Notes under the pieces: model-generated
The model's database searches: none
Told to the model about the DNA's origin: nothing
Seen by the model: the letters and a program-made list of their open reading frames with translations, nothing else
In this document: piece after piece, positions 1 through 6,623 of the stretch
Numbering within the stretch: position 1 is the first letter of the stretch
Layout: each line of letters begins with the position of its first letter
Program-made: the position numbers and the translations under genes
Assembly (NCBI GenBank): GCA_902386205.1
Contig: CABMIH010000004.1
Coordinates: forward strand, 1 to 45,366
From: an uncultured archaeon
GTDB lineage: Archaea > Halobacteriota > Methanosarcinia > Methanosarcinales > Methanoperedenaceae
Reading direction: 5' to 3'
Length of the DNA: 45,366 nucleotides

Positions 1-2
1 AA

Positions 3-236
3 ATAGCACGCTTACGCTTTGACAAGAAAAAATACAGAAAGCGAAAACTTGGAGAACGACCATTTGGAAATATCGAAGTCAGAAGAAGTAAATGCTATTA
101 TAAGAAGCAAGAGAACAAATTAAAAGGGGCTATTCTTATCGCTTGTGACCATAACATTACGGCTTATTTCAATAATAAAGCCTGGTGCAGTCTATTTGTA
201 AAGGTGCATAATGACGGGAAGGGAGGGATTAATTAA
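3..236 (+). CDS. C-terminal end of a DDE-type transposase (cut by window edge)
   Basis: An open frame runs in from the left edge and stops at TAA 234-236, giving 77 residues. It is rich in Lys and Arg, with motifs such as KYRKRKLGERPFGNIEVRR and LIACDHNITAYF. A 'GERPFGNIEVRR' stretch followed by a hydrophobic 'C(D/E)HN' helix resembles the C-terminal end of IS4/IS5/IS1182-type DDE transposases, where the first part carries the last catalytic Glu region. The N-terminal catalytic part lies outside the window, so the family and intactness cannot be judged. I could not identify a terminal inverted repeat downstream. The call as a transposase rests on motif resemblance only. Confidence 0.55.
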   Translation: MARLRFDKKKYRKRKLGERPFGNIEVRRSKCYYKKQENKLKGAILIACDHNITAYFNNKAWCSLFVKVHNDGKGGIN

Positions 237-264
237 TGGATCACCTCATGAAAACATAAGGAAC

Positions 265-432
265 CTATTTCGGCATCTTCATCGTGCTTTTCACGCCAAG
301 ATATTTCGAAGGGTCGTTTTCGAACTCGGCCTTGCATTTTAAAGAGCAAAAATAATACGTCTGGCCCGAATACTCTGTACTTATCTTTGAGTCCCTGTCA
401 ACATGCATCCAACATACAGGATCGATTGGCAT
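265..432 (-). CDS. Small YHS-domain metal-binding protein
   Basis: This is a 55-residue protein on the minus strand, ATG at 430-432 and TAG at 265-267. It begins MPIDPVCWMHVD and contains TYYFCSLKCKAEF and DPSKYL, the full YHS signature (Cys7, Cys29, Cys33). YHS domains bind metal ions through such cysteines and occur in copper and heavy-metal handling proteins. The usual Gly after the first Cys (DPVCGM) is Trp here, which is unusual. The second YHS gene at 692 points the other way, so the pair is divergent around a 259-bp AT-rich region. The protein has no signal peptide, so a cytosolic metal chaperone or sensor role is inferred. Confidence 0.8.
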   Translation of the reverse strand: MPIDPVCWMHVDRDSKISTEYSGQTYYFCSLKCKAEFENDPSKYLGVKSTMKMPK

Positions 433-628
433 GAAACCATGTTAGTAATTTTTCTTTTATGTTGTTTTTGGTTTACAAATCATAATATACATGTTGAAAA
501 GAAGGTCTTAATTTATAAAAAGAAAGGAATCGGTATTGATTTCTTTCAGAATTTTAACCACAGTTCTATTAAGAAAAGAAGATTATGAAAAATATTGTGA
601 ATATGGCAATAGACCATATAAAAAAGTG

Positions 629-667
629 GTACTTTACATCTGACGTAAAGTACATATATCTTAAGTT
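629..667 (+). promoter_or_regulatory. Candidate operator TTTAC-N7-GTAAA at the YHS gene promoter
   Basis: Positions 629-653 form a perfect 9-bp inverted repeat, GTACTTTAC and GTAAAGTAC, around the 7-bp spacer 638-644. It lies directly after a TATA-like CATATAAAA (about 614-622), so it would cover the transcription start, the usual position for an archaeal repressor. AAAGTAC 647-653 and CTTAAGT 660-666 follow with 6 bp between them. The same two elements recur at 7233-7263 and 8215-8263. The ribosome binding site GGAGG is at 680-684. Confidence 0.7.
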
Positions 668-691
668 GCATTTAAAAACGGAGGACAAATC

Positions 692-883
692 ATGCAAATA
701 GACCCTATTTGTGGAATGCAGGTAGATGAGAATACAGCACAGTACAAATCAGAATATAAAGGAAAGACATATTATTTCTGCGCGCCCGGATGCAAGAAAG
801 CGTTTGATTCAGAGCCTGAAAAATATATCAAAAGCGGACCTGTGGGTATGGGTGACAAAAAATCCTGGTGGAAGTTCTGGTAA
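692..883 (+). CDS. YHS-domain metal-binding protein
   Basis: This 63-residue protein starts MQIDPICGMQVD and continues with KTYYFCAPGCKKAF and EPEKYI, a complete YHS domain with Cys7, Cys30 and Cys34. The domain fills almost the whole protein, with a short Trp-rich tail. A GGAGG ribosome binding site lies 7 bases before the ATG. It is the first gene of a run of same-strand genes to 5626 and its stop is one base before the ATG of the lipoprotein gene. The operator-like palindrome at 629-653 suggests repression by one of the two nearby regulators. A role in metal (probably copper) sensing or delivery is inferred from the family; the metal itself cannot be read from sequence. Confidence 0.85.
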   Translation: MQIDPICGMQVDENTAQYKSEYKGKTYYFCAPGCKKAFDSEPEKYIKSGPVGMGDKKSWWKFW

Positions 884-884
884 C

Positions 885-1280
885 ATGAGAATTTCCGGGA
901 TTATAATAACGTTATCCATATTGGCCCCAGTCGTTATCAGCGGATGCATATCAGGAGGCGATAACCCTCCTGCCGACCTATTGGAGCCAAGAGAAAATTC
1001 AGAAGCAAATATTAAAATTTCCGCAACTTACCTTCCTGATATTACCGATGCCACTGCTTTTGAAATTAAAGTCACGGCCCATAAAGACTATGACGATGAT
1101 TTTAAGAATAACTCATACCTGCGGGATTCCAGCGGCAAAATATATCAACCCCTTTCATATGAGGGCGGGGGCGGGCATCATGCAGACGGCATACTTCGAT
1201 TCCCCAAGATCGATAGCAAGAGGTTTGACCTTGTGATCAAGGACGTGGGAGAAGTAAACGAGAGAGTCTTTAAGTGGTAG
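885..1280 (+). CDS. Predicted lipoprotein of unknown function
   Basis: The ATG at 885 follows the YHS stop by one base, so translation is probably coupled. The 131-residue product has a basic N-terminus, a hydrophobic segment (residues 3-20) and a lipobox ending VISGC, so it should be exported and anchored by a lipid on Cys21. The rest (EANIKISATYLPDITDATAF..., DSSGKIYQPLSYEGGGGHHADG) looks like a small beta-rich extracytoplasmic domain with a His-His near the Gly run. I do not recognise a family. Its position between a YHS protein and a CC-x-HH membrane protein suggests extracellular metal or redox work, which is inference only. An open frame starting earlier (726) overlaps the YHS gene and is not the real start. 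Confidence 0.7.
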   Translation: MRISGIIITLSILAPVVISGCISGGDNPPADLLEPRENSEANIKISATYLPDITDATAFEIKVTAHKDYDDDFKNNSYLRDSSGKIYQPLSYEGGGGHHADGILRFPKIDSKRFDLVIKDVGEVNERVFKW

Positions 1281-1284
1281 GTGT

Positions 1285-1770
1285 ATGTCAGGTATCAAAA
1301 CTTTTTTGAAAAATCCGTTTGTTTTCGGAGCCGGGATAGGGATACTGGTAGTAATTTTCAATATCTCGATCGCCTCCCTGGCAGAAGGATCAATTCAGAA
1401 AGGATACCAGGTATTCCTGACAAACGGCATATTCGTGTACCTCATCCCCCTGGCAGTCGGTGTCCAGATGGGGCTTTTCAGGTACCACAGGAATCTCATA
1501 TCCGGGCATGGTGTAAGCGGTTCAGAGAAAATGGGCATGGCAAGCTCAGCCACTTCTTCGCTGACGATGGTGGCATGCTGCCTGCACCATGTAAGTGATC
1601 TGTTGCCCGCAGTTGGCTTGATCCTTGCAGCTTCTTCATTCCTTATCCAGTATAAAGATGCCATAATCACAATCGGATTGCTTGCAAACCTGGCCGGGAG
1701 CGCTTATATTGCACGGGCGATCCTGAAAGACAGGTCAATCATTGCGAATGCGGGAAAATCTGCGGTCTAA
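1285..1770 (+). CDS. Four-helix membrane protein with a CC-x-HH motif
   Basis: This 161-residue protein has about four hydrophobic segments (roughly 12-32, 45-65, 88-120, 127-146). The third carries Cys98-Cys99 and His101-His102 in the string MVACCLHHVSDLLP. Neighbouring Cys and His in a membrane helix suggest a metal or thiol-redox site. The protein starts 4 bases after the lipoprotein stop, in the same operon as a YHS protein. I recall similar small CC-x-HH membrane proteins near metal-handling genes but cannot name a family. A metal transport or relay role is therefore an inference from motif and context. The length and helices look complete. Confidence 0.65.
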   Translation: MSGIKTFLKNPFVFGAGIGILVVIFNISIASLAEGSIQKGYQVFLTNGIFVYLIPLAVGVQMGLFRYHRNLISGHGVSGSEKMGMASSATSSLTMVACCLHHVSDLLPAVGLILAASSFLIQYKDAIITIGLLANLAGSAYIARAILKDRSIIANAGKSAV

Positions 1771-1780
1771 CGGGTGAAAT

Positions 1781-2377
1781 ATGAAAAAAGTTTATATTGT
1801 AATCATTATTGCTGTTGTGCTTGCAGTATTTTTTCTAAACTTACCGGCTGCAAAAAAAAGCATCTTCACAGAGAAAGTGGGTGACATGACCCTGATCAGA
1901 TACGAAACTGGAGAGGCGGCAGCACAGCAGATTTCGAGCATGTACGGATTAAAGGATATACCACTGGCAAAAGCTTATTCAGCAGTGTATAAGAGCGGGA
2001 AAGGCACTATGCGCATGTGGGTTGCTGAGGCTCCTGACCATAATGTTGCGAACGATGCCTTTGATTCCATGAATTCGATGCTTGGAGGTTCGACAGGACA
2101 CGAAGAGCATGAATACTCAGGCGATGTTGGACAGACAGACTCACATAAAAGTCACGATGACGCGGGTATGATGAATGGAAACTTCACAAAACCCGTTAAA
2201 CTGGATGTTATGGAATTTGTAAAACCTGAAGTTTTTATGATGAATGCGTACAATACAAATAATTACTATTATTTTAAAATGGATTACAAGATGGGGAGAG
2301 TCTACTGGATAATTTTTGATTCACCTGATATGGACTACCAGATATCAATTGTGAAACAGGCGGTAATGGACATATAG
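1781..2377 (+). CDS. Membrane-anchored extracellular protein with His-rich insert (paralogue 1)
   Basis: The 198-residue protein has one N-terminal hydrophobic segment (residues 4-20) and a soluble remainder. It has no lipobox, so it is likely a signal-anchored extracytoplasmic protein. Residues 104-131 are rich in His and acidic residues (GHEEHEY, DSHKSHDD), a plausible metal-binding loop. The next gene encodes a homologue without this loop: EKVGDMTLIRY matches EKLGDMTMALY, and both keep a Trp in MWVAE/FWVSE, a DSMNS/ESMNS helix and a hydrophobic-aromatic WI-hydrophobic D(S/N)PD near the end. The pair is a tandem duplication. I do not recognise the family. RBS-like sequence before the ATG is weak (CGGGTGAA). 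Confidence 0.7.
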   Translation: MKKVYIVIIIAVVLAVFFLNLPAAKKSIFTEKVGDMTLIRYETGEAAAQQISSMYGLKDIPLAKAYSAVYKSGKGTMRMWVAEAPDHNVANDAFDSMNSMLGGSTGHEEHEYSGDVGQTDSHKSHDDAGMMNGNFTKPVKLDVMEFVKPEVFMMNAYNTNNYYYFKMDYKMGRVYWIIFDSPDMDYQISIVKQAVMDI

Positions 2378-2384
2378 TGAGACC

Positions 2385-2909
2385 ATGAAAAAAAACAGAT
2401 CTGAATTATACCTCGCGATCTTTATAATCGCAGTAGTAGCGATCACCGCATTCCTGTATCAGCAGACGCAGAATCCCTACGGCATTTTTCCTGAAAAACT
2501 GGGCGATATGACAATGGCACTCTACAGGGATAAGGATGCAGCCATGAAGGAAGTAGAAGGACTGCACGGCAATAATCCTGATGTAAAAATCGAGGCTGCC
2601 TATTTAGCGAATTATAGGAGTACACCTGCCAGCAAAGCCAAATTCTGGGTATCCGAGTCAAAAACCAGGGACGAAGCATCATCCCTTCTTGAGTCCATGA
2701 ACAGCAGGGTCGGAAAAACAGGCATGTTCAGCGATTCCATGTCCATGAACATAGAAGGTATCACAGTTTATTTTGTGAGCGGGAAACCGGAAGTTGGCCT
2801 GTATCATTACTTTTATGCCAAAGATAAAAGGGTGTTCTGGATACAAGTAGATAACCCGGATGAAGCTTACAGGATCAACTTCGTGAAAGAATCGATAAAA
2901 CGGATTTAA
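2385..2909 (+). CDS. Membrane-anchored extracellular protein (paralogue 2)
   Basis: The 174-residue product has an N-terminal membrane anchor (about residues 8-26) followed by a soluble domain homologous to the preceding gene. Shared features are the EKLGDMT start of the domain, KFWVSE, LLESMNS and the end motif VFWIQVDNPDEAYRINFVK. It lacks the His-rich insert of its neighbour, so that insert is either a gain in one copy or a loss in the other. It lies 7 bases after the first paralogue and 4 bases before the methyltransferase-like gene, within the same operon. Two related surface proteins next to an archaeosortase could be partners or substrates, but neither has a visible C-terminal sorting signal (no PGF or PEF motif plus helix). 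Confidence 0.7.
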   Translation: MKKNRSELYLAIFIIAVVAITAFLYQQTQNPYGIFPEKLGDMTMALYRDKDAAMKEVEGLHGNNPDVKIEAAYLANYRSTPASKAKFWVSESKTRDEASSLLESMNSRVGKTGMFSDSMSMNIEGITVYFVSGKPEVGLYHYFYAKDKRVFWIQVDNPDEAYRINFVKESIKRI

Positions 2910-2913
2910 CATT

Positions 2914-3687
2914 ATGAGAATAACTTTCAGAGACCTTATTTCGGCTGGATTCGTCATGCTCCTGGTTTTAGTTCTTCTTTCAGGCCTTTCGGTTCTTCTT
3001 GGTTATGAAAAACCTGAAAATATCGAAGGCGGGGATCATCATGACCTGGCGGGATACGCTTACGGCAAATGGGGGGCTACGCTTCTTAGCATCGGGATTT
3101 TTTCGGTATTCGCGTTCAGCTTCCTCACCCCTCTTAAAAAGCAGAACTGGCGGACCCTGGGAATATATGAGGCGTTCATAATCGCCCTGTTCTCGGAAAT
3201 GTACGGTTTCCCGCTGACCATCTATGTGCTCTCCTCGCTGTTCGGGATGGAACTTTCTTTTGGACATGCACAGGGGCACATGCTTGGAGTGCTCCTTGCT
3301 AAAGCAGGTGTGATGAGCATGGAATATGCATGGGCATTTGTGATGGTGACCAGCAACGCTGTCATATTCCTCGGACTGTTCCTGATGTCAAGGGGCTGGA
3401 GCATGATACATGCTTCCCGCGGGGAACTTGTGACTGGAGGCATTTACAGGTATGTCAGGCATCCCCAGTACCTTGGACTTATAATAATAACCGTTGGGCT
3501 GCTCATCCAGTGGCCGACCATAATCACGGTTGCCATGTGGCCTATTCTTATTATAATGTACTACGGGCTTGCGAAAAGAGAAGAAGGGGAGGCAAGAGAG
3601 GCATTTGGCGAAAGATATCAGGAGTATGAACGCCGGACGCCTATGTTCTTTCCTTCCATAATTAAAAAAGGGCAGGCTGTGTCATGA
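2914..3687 (+). CDS. Isoprenylcysteine/phospholipid methyltransferase-like membrane protein (ICMT/PEMT family)
   Basis: This 257-residue polytopic protein carries the ICMT/PEMT signature near its C-terminus: GGIYRYVRHPQYLGL at 175-189 and the basic-acidic tail EGEAREAFGERYQEYERR ending in TPMFFP (224-247). Family members use S-adenosylmethionine to methylate prenylcysteine carboxylates or phosphatidylethanolamine in membranes. The gene overlaps the archaeosortase start by 4 bp. In haloarchaea ArtA cuts surface proteins and a prenyl-derived lipid is attached, and lipid head-group enzymes (PssA, PssD) are needed for this. A methyltransferase of this family beside an archaeosortase could therefore modify the anchor lipid or the lipidated C-terminus. 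The substrate is not shown by the sequence. Confidence 0.75.
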   Translation: MRITFRDLISAGFVMLLVLVLLSGLSVLLGYEKPENIEGGDHHDLAGYAYGKWGATLLSIGIFSVFAFSFLTPLKKQNWRTLGIYEAFIIALFSEMYGFPLTIYVLSSLFGMELSFGHAQGHMLGVLLAKAGVMSMEYAWAFVMVTSNAVIFLGLFLMSRGWSMIHASRGELVTGGIYRYVRHPQYLGLIIITVGLLIQWPTIITVAMWPILIIMYYGLAKREEGEAREAFGERYQEYERRTPMFFPSIIKKGQAVS

Positions 3688-4487
3688 TCGCAGCACTCTG
3701 GATAGCCCTCGGCCTGCTGTCAATAGCATCAGCGCTCCCAAAGGCCTATAATTCAAGATTCATTTTTGGGGGGCTGGGATGGATTTTCCTGTCAGTTTAC
3801 TGGTTTTTGCAGCCTGAAGCGTATATCGGGATACAGGATTATTTTAACGCGTTTTTAGTTATTATCGCTGCCATAGTATCCATTTTCATTGCGAAAATGA
3901 CCCTCCGGGCAAGAAATGGAAACGAAGGAGGCCAGAGAGACATTCTTATCTCTCTATCAAGAGCTGCATCCGTTGGAGGTCTGATTTATTTCCTCTTTGC
4001 AGAAATAGAGCCTTTGAATACAGCAATAATATCAATCGTTACAAATCAGGCAATATGGATCACTGAAACTTTCGGGTTTCCCGTTGTACAGGTAGCATGG
4101 AACCAGCTTGCGGTCAACGGTATGCTTGTTGAAATAATACTTGCCTGTACAGCCATTGAAAGCATTGCCCTATTCACAGGCATTATTTCAGCCGCAGGCG
4201 CGCCTGCTGCACAAAAATTAAGGGCATTTATGATCTCGGTGCCTGTTATTTACGTCCTGAATCTCCTGAGAGTCTTTTTCACGGCTTCAGCGTATGGATT
4301 TGGGTGGTTTGGCACGCCTGATGAGAGTTTTCATATTTCAGAGCACTTTATCACCAAGGCGGGCTCGATACTTGCTTTAATGTTGATATCATACATGGTT
4401 CTTAAATTGCTTCCAGAGGTTTCAGACATGATAGATGGTATTGTGAAGATGATGAAATTGGAATTTCGAAAGTTATCCATGAGGTAA
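3684..4487 (+). CDS. artA: Archaeosortase, ArtA-like
   Basis: The 267-residue protein has 7-8 hydrophobic segments and the exosortase/archaeosortase catalytic triad. These are Cys155 in ACTAIESIALF, Arg196 in VLNLLRV and His221 in HISEHFITKAGS. The N-terminal third (GWIFLSVYWFLQPEAY, DYFNAFL) is like ArtA, the enzyme that cleaves PGF-CTERM proteins and enables their C-terminal lipid anchoring. It is a transpeptidase-like membrane enzyme acting on S-layer and other surface proteins. The start ATG overlaps the end of the methyltransferase-like gene by 4 bp, and a ubiquitin-like gene follows after 2 bases. No PGF-CTERM target was found in this window. The exact subfamily (ArtA or another Art class) is less sure than the enzyme class. 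Confidence 0.85.
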   Translation: MIAALWIALGLLSIASALPKAYNSRFIFGGLGWIFLSVYWFLQPEAYIGIQDYFNAFLVIIAAIVSIFIAKMTLRARNGNEGGQRDILISLSRAASVGGLIYFLFAEIEPLNTAIISIVTNQAIWITETFGFPVVQVAWNQLAVNGMLVEIILACTAIESIALFTGIISAAGAPAAQKLRAFMISVPVIYVLNLLRVFFTASAYGFGWFGTPDESFHISEHFITKAGSILALMLISYMVLKLLPEVSDMIDGIVKMMKLEFRKLSMR

Positions 4488-4489
4488 AA

Positions 4490-4783
4490 TTGAAAATAAA
4501 AATAAATTATGATTTCACACAGCAGGAACTGGTTGGAAAAACGGATATTTTTGAAATTACGGATGGAGCCAGACTTGGAGAGCTATTGCGGATCATAGAC
4601 ACGAGGATAATAGATGCAGGAAAAAATAAGGGCATTGATACTACTTATAAAACTGCATTGACAGACCACCAGTTGAATGGTTGCATGGTCTTTATAAATG
4701 GCCTTGCGCCTGGAAATATGCTTGAAACTGAATTACATGATGGGGATAATATTGAATTTGTCTATGGATTCTGCGGCGGATGA
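4490..4783 (+). CDS. Ubiquitin-like protein ending in Gly-Gly (MoaD/ThiS/SAMP type)
   Basis: The likely start is TTG 4490 with GAGGT at 4480-4484; no in-frame ATG lies near. The 97-residue protein ends in FVYGFCGG. A C-terminal Gly-Gly after a 'hydrophobic-D-x-hydrophobic' strand (LHDGDNIEFVYGF) is the hallmark of MoaD/ThiS and archaeal SAMP proteins. These are adenylated at that Gly by an E1-like enzyme, then used as sulfur carriers or conjugated to lysines. The Cys just before GG is unusual. The gene is in the middle of an archaeosortase operon, 2 bases after artA and 6 before the DUF63 gene, not beside molybdopterin or thiamine genes. Modification of a partner in the cluster is possible but unproved. 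Confidence 0.75.
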   Translation: MKIKINYDFTQQELVGKTDIFEITDGARLGELLRIIDTRIIDAGKNKGIDTTYKTALTDHQLNGCMVFINGLAPGNMLETELHDGDNIEFVYGFCGG

Positions 4784-4789
4784 TTTGAT

Positions 4790-5626
4790 ATGGATTTAAT
4801 AGATTTCATAAAAAGGAATTATATAGAAGGTATCATCAACGATACAAGTTACAACCATATTGACATGATCACCTATGTCATTATTTTATTTGCAGGTGTC
4901 TATGCTGTTCTGAAACTGTTGAATAAATTGAAGATCAAGGTTGATGAAGAATTTGTCATCGCTACCATTCCATATATTTTCATGGGTTCAGTATTCAGGG
5001 TGATCGAGGATGCAAACATTCTAAGCCCGCCTGTCAAATATTTTTTTATTACGCCTCTCATTTACTTCGTGATATTTGCGATATGTTTCGGTATTCTTCT
5101 CTTAACGAAATACCTTGGGAAAATCCGGAAAATAAAAAATTATATCCGCGCATATGCGATCTCCGGCGTGGTATTGTCGTTGGCTGGCATTGTTATCCTT
5201 ATTTATAATAATTCATATGATTGGAATTTCAATATCCTGATATACAGTTTGGTTCCATCTATAGTAGTGACCGAATTCATTAGAAGAGTATCGCCTGTTA
5301 TCAGCATGACCTATCTTCGCAGCAGGATGTATTCATTTGTTATCTTTTCTTTTTTACTTGATTCGTTCACAACATATATAGGCGTGGATATGCTTGGATA
5401 TACGAACAAACACCCTTTCAGCTCCTTCCTTGCTTCTATTTTTGGAACAGGAATCGTGTTGATACCTTTATCCTTGATTTTGGTAGTATTGATAATCCTT
5501 CTGCTTGAAAAAGATTCGAAGACAGATAAAAATAATGATGAGAAGTATATGCTGGCATTAACGCTGATCGTTCTTGGTTTCTCTATGGGCGCAAGGAATT
5601 TGCTGGCTATGGCATTTGGGGTTTAG
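4790..5626 (+). CDS. DUF63-family membrane protein
   Basis: The 278-residue protein has about eight membrane helices and motifs that match archaeal DUF63 proteins: YIFMGSVFRVIEDANIL near the N-terminal third and LLDSFTTYIGVDMLGY near the C-terminal third, where polar or acidic residues sit inside helices. DUF63 has no known function to my knowledge. It is the last gene of the co-directional cluster that starts with the YHS gene. The following genes (5788 on) are convergent, so transcription probably ends in 5627-5787. Acidic residues within membrane segments could form a catalytic or transport site. Confidence in the family is fair; nothing firm can be said about its substrate. Confidence 0.7.
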   Translation: MDLIDFIKRNYIEGIINDTSYNHIDMITYVIILFAGVYAVLKLLNKLKIKVDEEFVIATIPYIFMGSVFRVIEDANILSPPVKYFFITPLIYFVIFAICFGILLLTKYLGKIRKIKNYIRAYAISGVVLSLAGIVILIYNNSYDWNFNILIYSLVPSIVVTEFIRRVSPVISMTYLRSRMYSFVIFSFLLDSFTTYIGVDMLGYTNKHPFSSFLASIFGTGIVLIPLSLILVVLIILLLEKDSKTDKNNDEKYMLALTLIVLGFSMGARNLLAMAFGV

Positions 5627-5678
5627 CTTACTCCCGATTTTTGTAGTATATATAAGCAGAACTGCCGGCAACTGGAAG

Positions 5679-5701
5679 AGGAACTGGGTTTTGCGGTTCC
5701 T
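5679..5701. terminator. Hairpin between convergent operons
   Basis: AGGAAC (5679-5684) and GTTCCT (5696-5701) form a 6-bp stem around an 11-base loop in the 161-bp gap between the convergent DUF63 and second archaeosortase genes. A T-rich stretch (5744-5781) follows on the plus strand. This may help end transcription, but archaeal termination mainly uses T-runs, so the role is tentative. Confidence 0.3.
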
Positions 5702-5787
5702 GAAAAAAGATTTCACCCCATTAAACTCCAGAAGGTCTTTTGCCACGGGATTTTCTTTTTCACTTTCGTTTTTAATTGTCTATATAA

Positions 5788-6621
5788 CTACTTCAGATAA
5801 ACATACGTTACGGGCAGGACTAAAGCTGCAAAGAGTACCCAGCCAAGGAAGGTGTGGAATATCTGCATCGCCTCAAGGCCGTAGTAGTAACCTATATACA
5901 CCAGACCCATGACCCTGAGCAGATTTGCAGAATAGGAAGCCAGGACCAGAATCAAGGTTATCTTTGCGAGGCTGTGGGAATTTCTCCCGGGTGTCGTGAT
6001 CCTGTATGCGACCACAGTACTTATTATAAGGATCATTGAATAAAAGCCAAAACACCCGAGGTCTATTTTATAATAAATATCCTCGATCCCGTATGCATGG
6101 AAGGTAGTCAGGGTATCCGGGTGTAGAGAAAGACCCAGGAGTTCCAGTATGAAAAAAGCCGGTGTTGTCACTGCATAATATCCATAATAATCGTATATAT
6201 TCGAACCCAGGCGGGATGGTATGGCGTACAGTAGTAAGAATAGCGCAAGGGCAATGGAAGAAAAATAAACGCCGAACTCGCCCAGGCTGCTTATGCCTTT
6301 ACTTTTCACGCTAAGTGATATCATGGATATCCCAAGAAACAGGAGCATGGTGTCCAGCGTCTCGATCTCAGAGCTGGTTTTCAGGTTATATAAAATATCG
6401 ACTATTATTATAGCGCTTCCGAGCAGTATGAGTTTTTTTGAAGCTTTCAACCTGGTCTGCTCTGCACCTTTAAGCTTTGAAAGGAGGAATATCGATATAA
6501 TGAAGAAAATAAGGGCTAAGTAGCCGGATCCCCCAAAGCCGCCGAAGGTAAGCTCGACATAGGATGCTATAATAAAAATAATAAAGAGAACAAGAATAAA
6601 CTCTGGCTTTTTAAAATCCAT
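5788..6621 (-). CDS. Second archaeosortase/exosortase-family protein
   Basis: The 277-residue polytopic protein contains a divergent exosortase triad: Cys190 in KIDLGCFGFYSM, Arg236 in SANLLRVMGL and His256 in AMQIFHTFLGW. The conserved order Cys, N-L-L-R, His and their spacing are as in the family, though the context of the Cys (GCFGF, no Ser or Thr next to it) differs from the ArtA copy at 3684. It therefore belongs to another archaeosortase class (ArtC/E-like or uncharacterised). The gene follows the Lrp-TRASH regulator by 2 bases, so the two are co-transcribed and the operator at 7233-7263 should control both. Two archaeosortases tail to tail is notable. Target proteins were not found in the window. 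Confidence 0.75.
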   Translation of the reverse strand: MDFKKPEFILVLFIIFIIASYVELTFGGFGGSGYLALIFFIISIFLLSKLKGAEQTRLKASKKLILLGSAIIIVDILYNLKTSSEIETLDTMLLFLGISMISLSVKSKGISSLGEFGVYFSSIALALFLLLYAIPSRLGSNIYDYYGYYAVTTPAFFILELLGLSLHPDTLTTFHAYGIEDIYYKIDLGCFGFYSMILIISTVVAYRITTPGRNSHSLAKITLILVLASYSANLLRVMGLVYIGYYYGLEAMQIFHTFLGWVLFAALVLPVTYVYLK

Positions 6622-6623
6622 AA

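Noticed and set aside
403-588. Plus-strand open frame of 61 codons between the two YHS genes
   Set aside because: It overlaps the antisense YHS gene, has no ribosome binding site and a composition typical of AT-rich non-coding DNA.
726-884. Extended N-terminus for the lipoprotein gene
   Set aside because: It runs out of frame through the clear YHS gene; the lipobox-bearing start at 885 fits much better.
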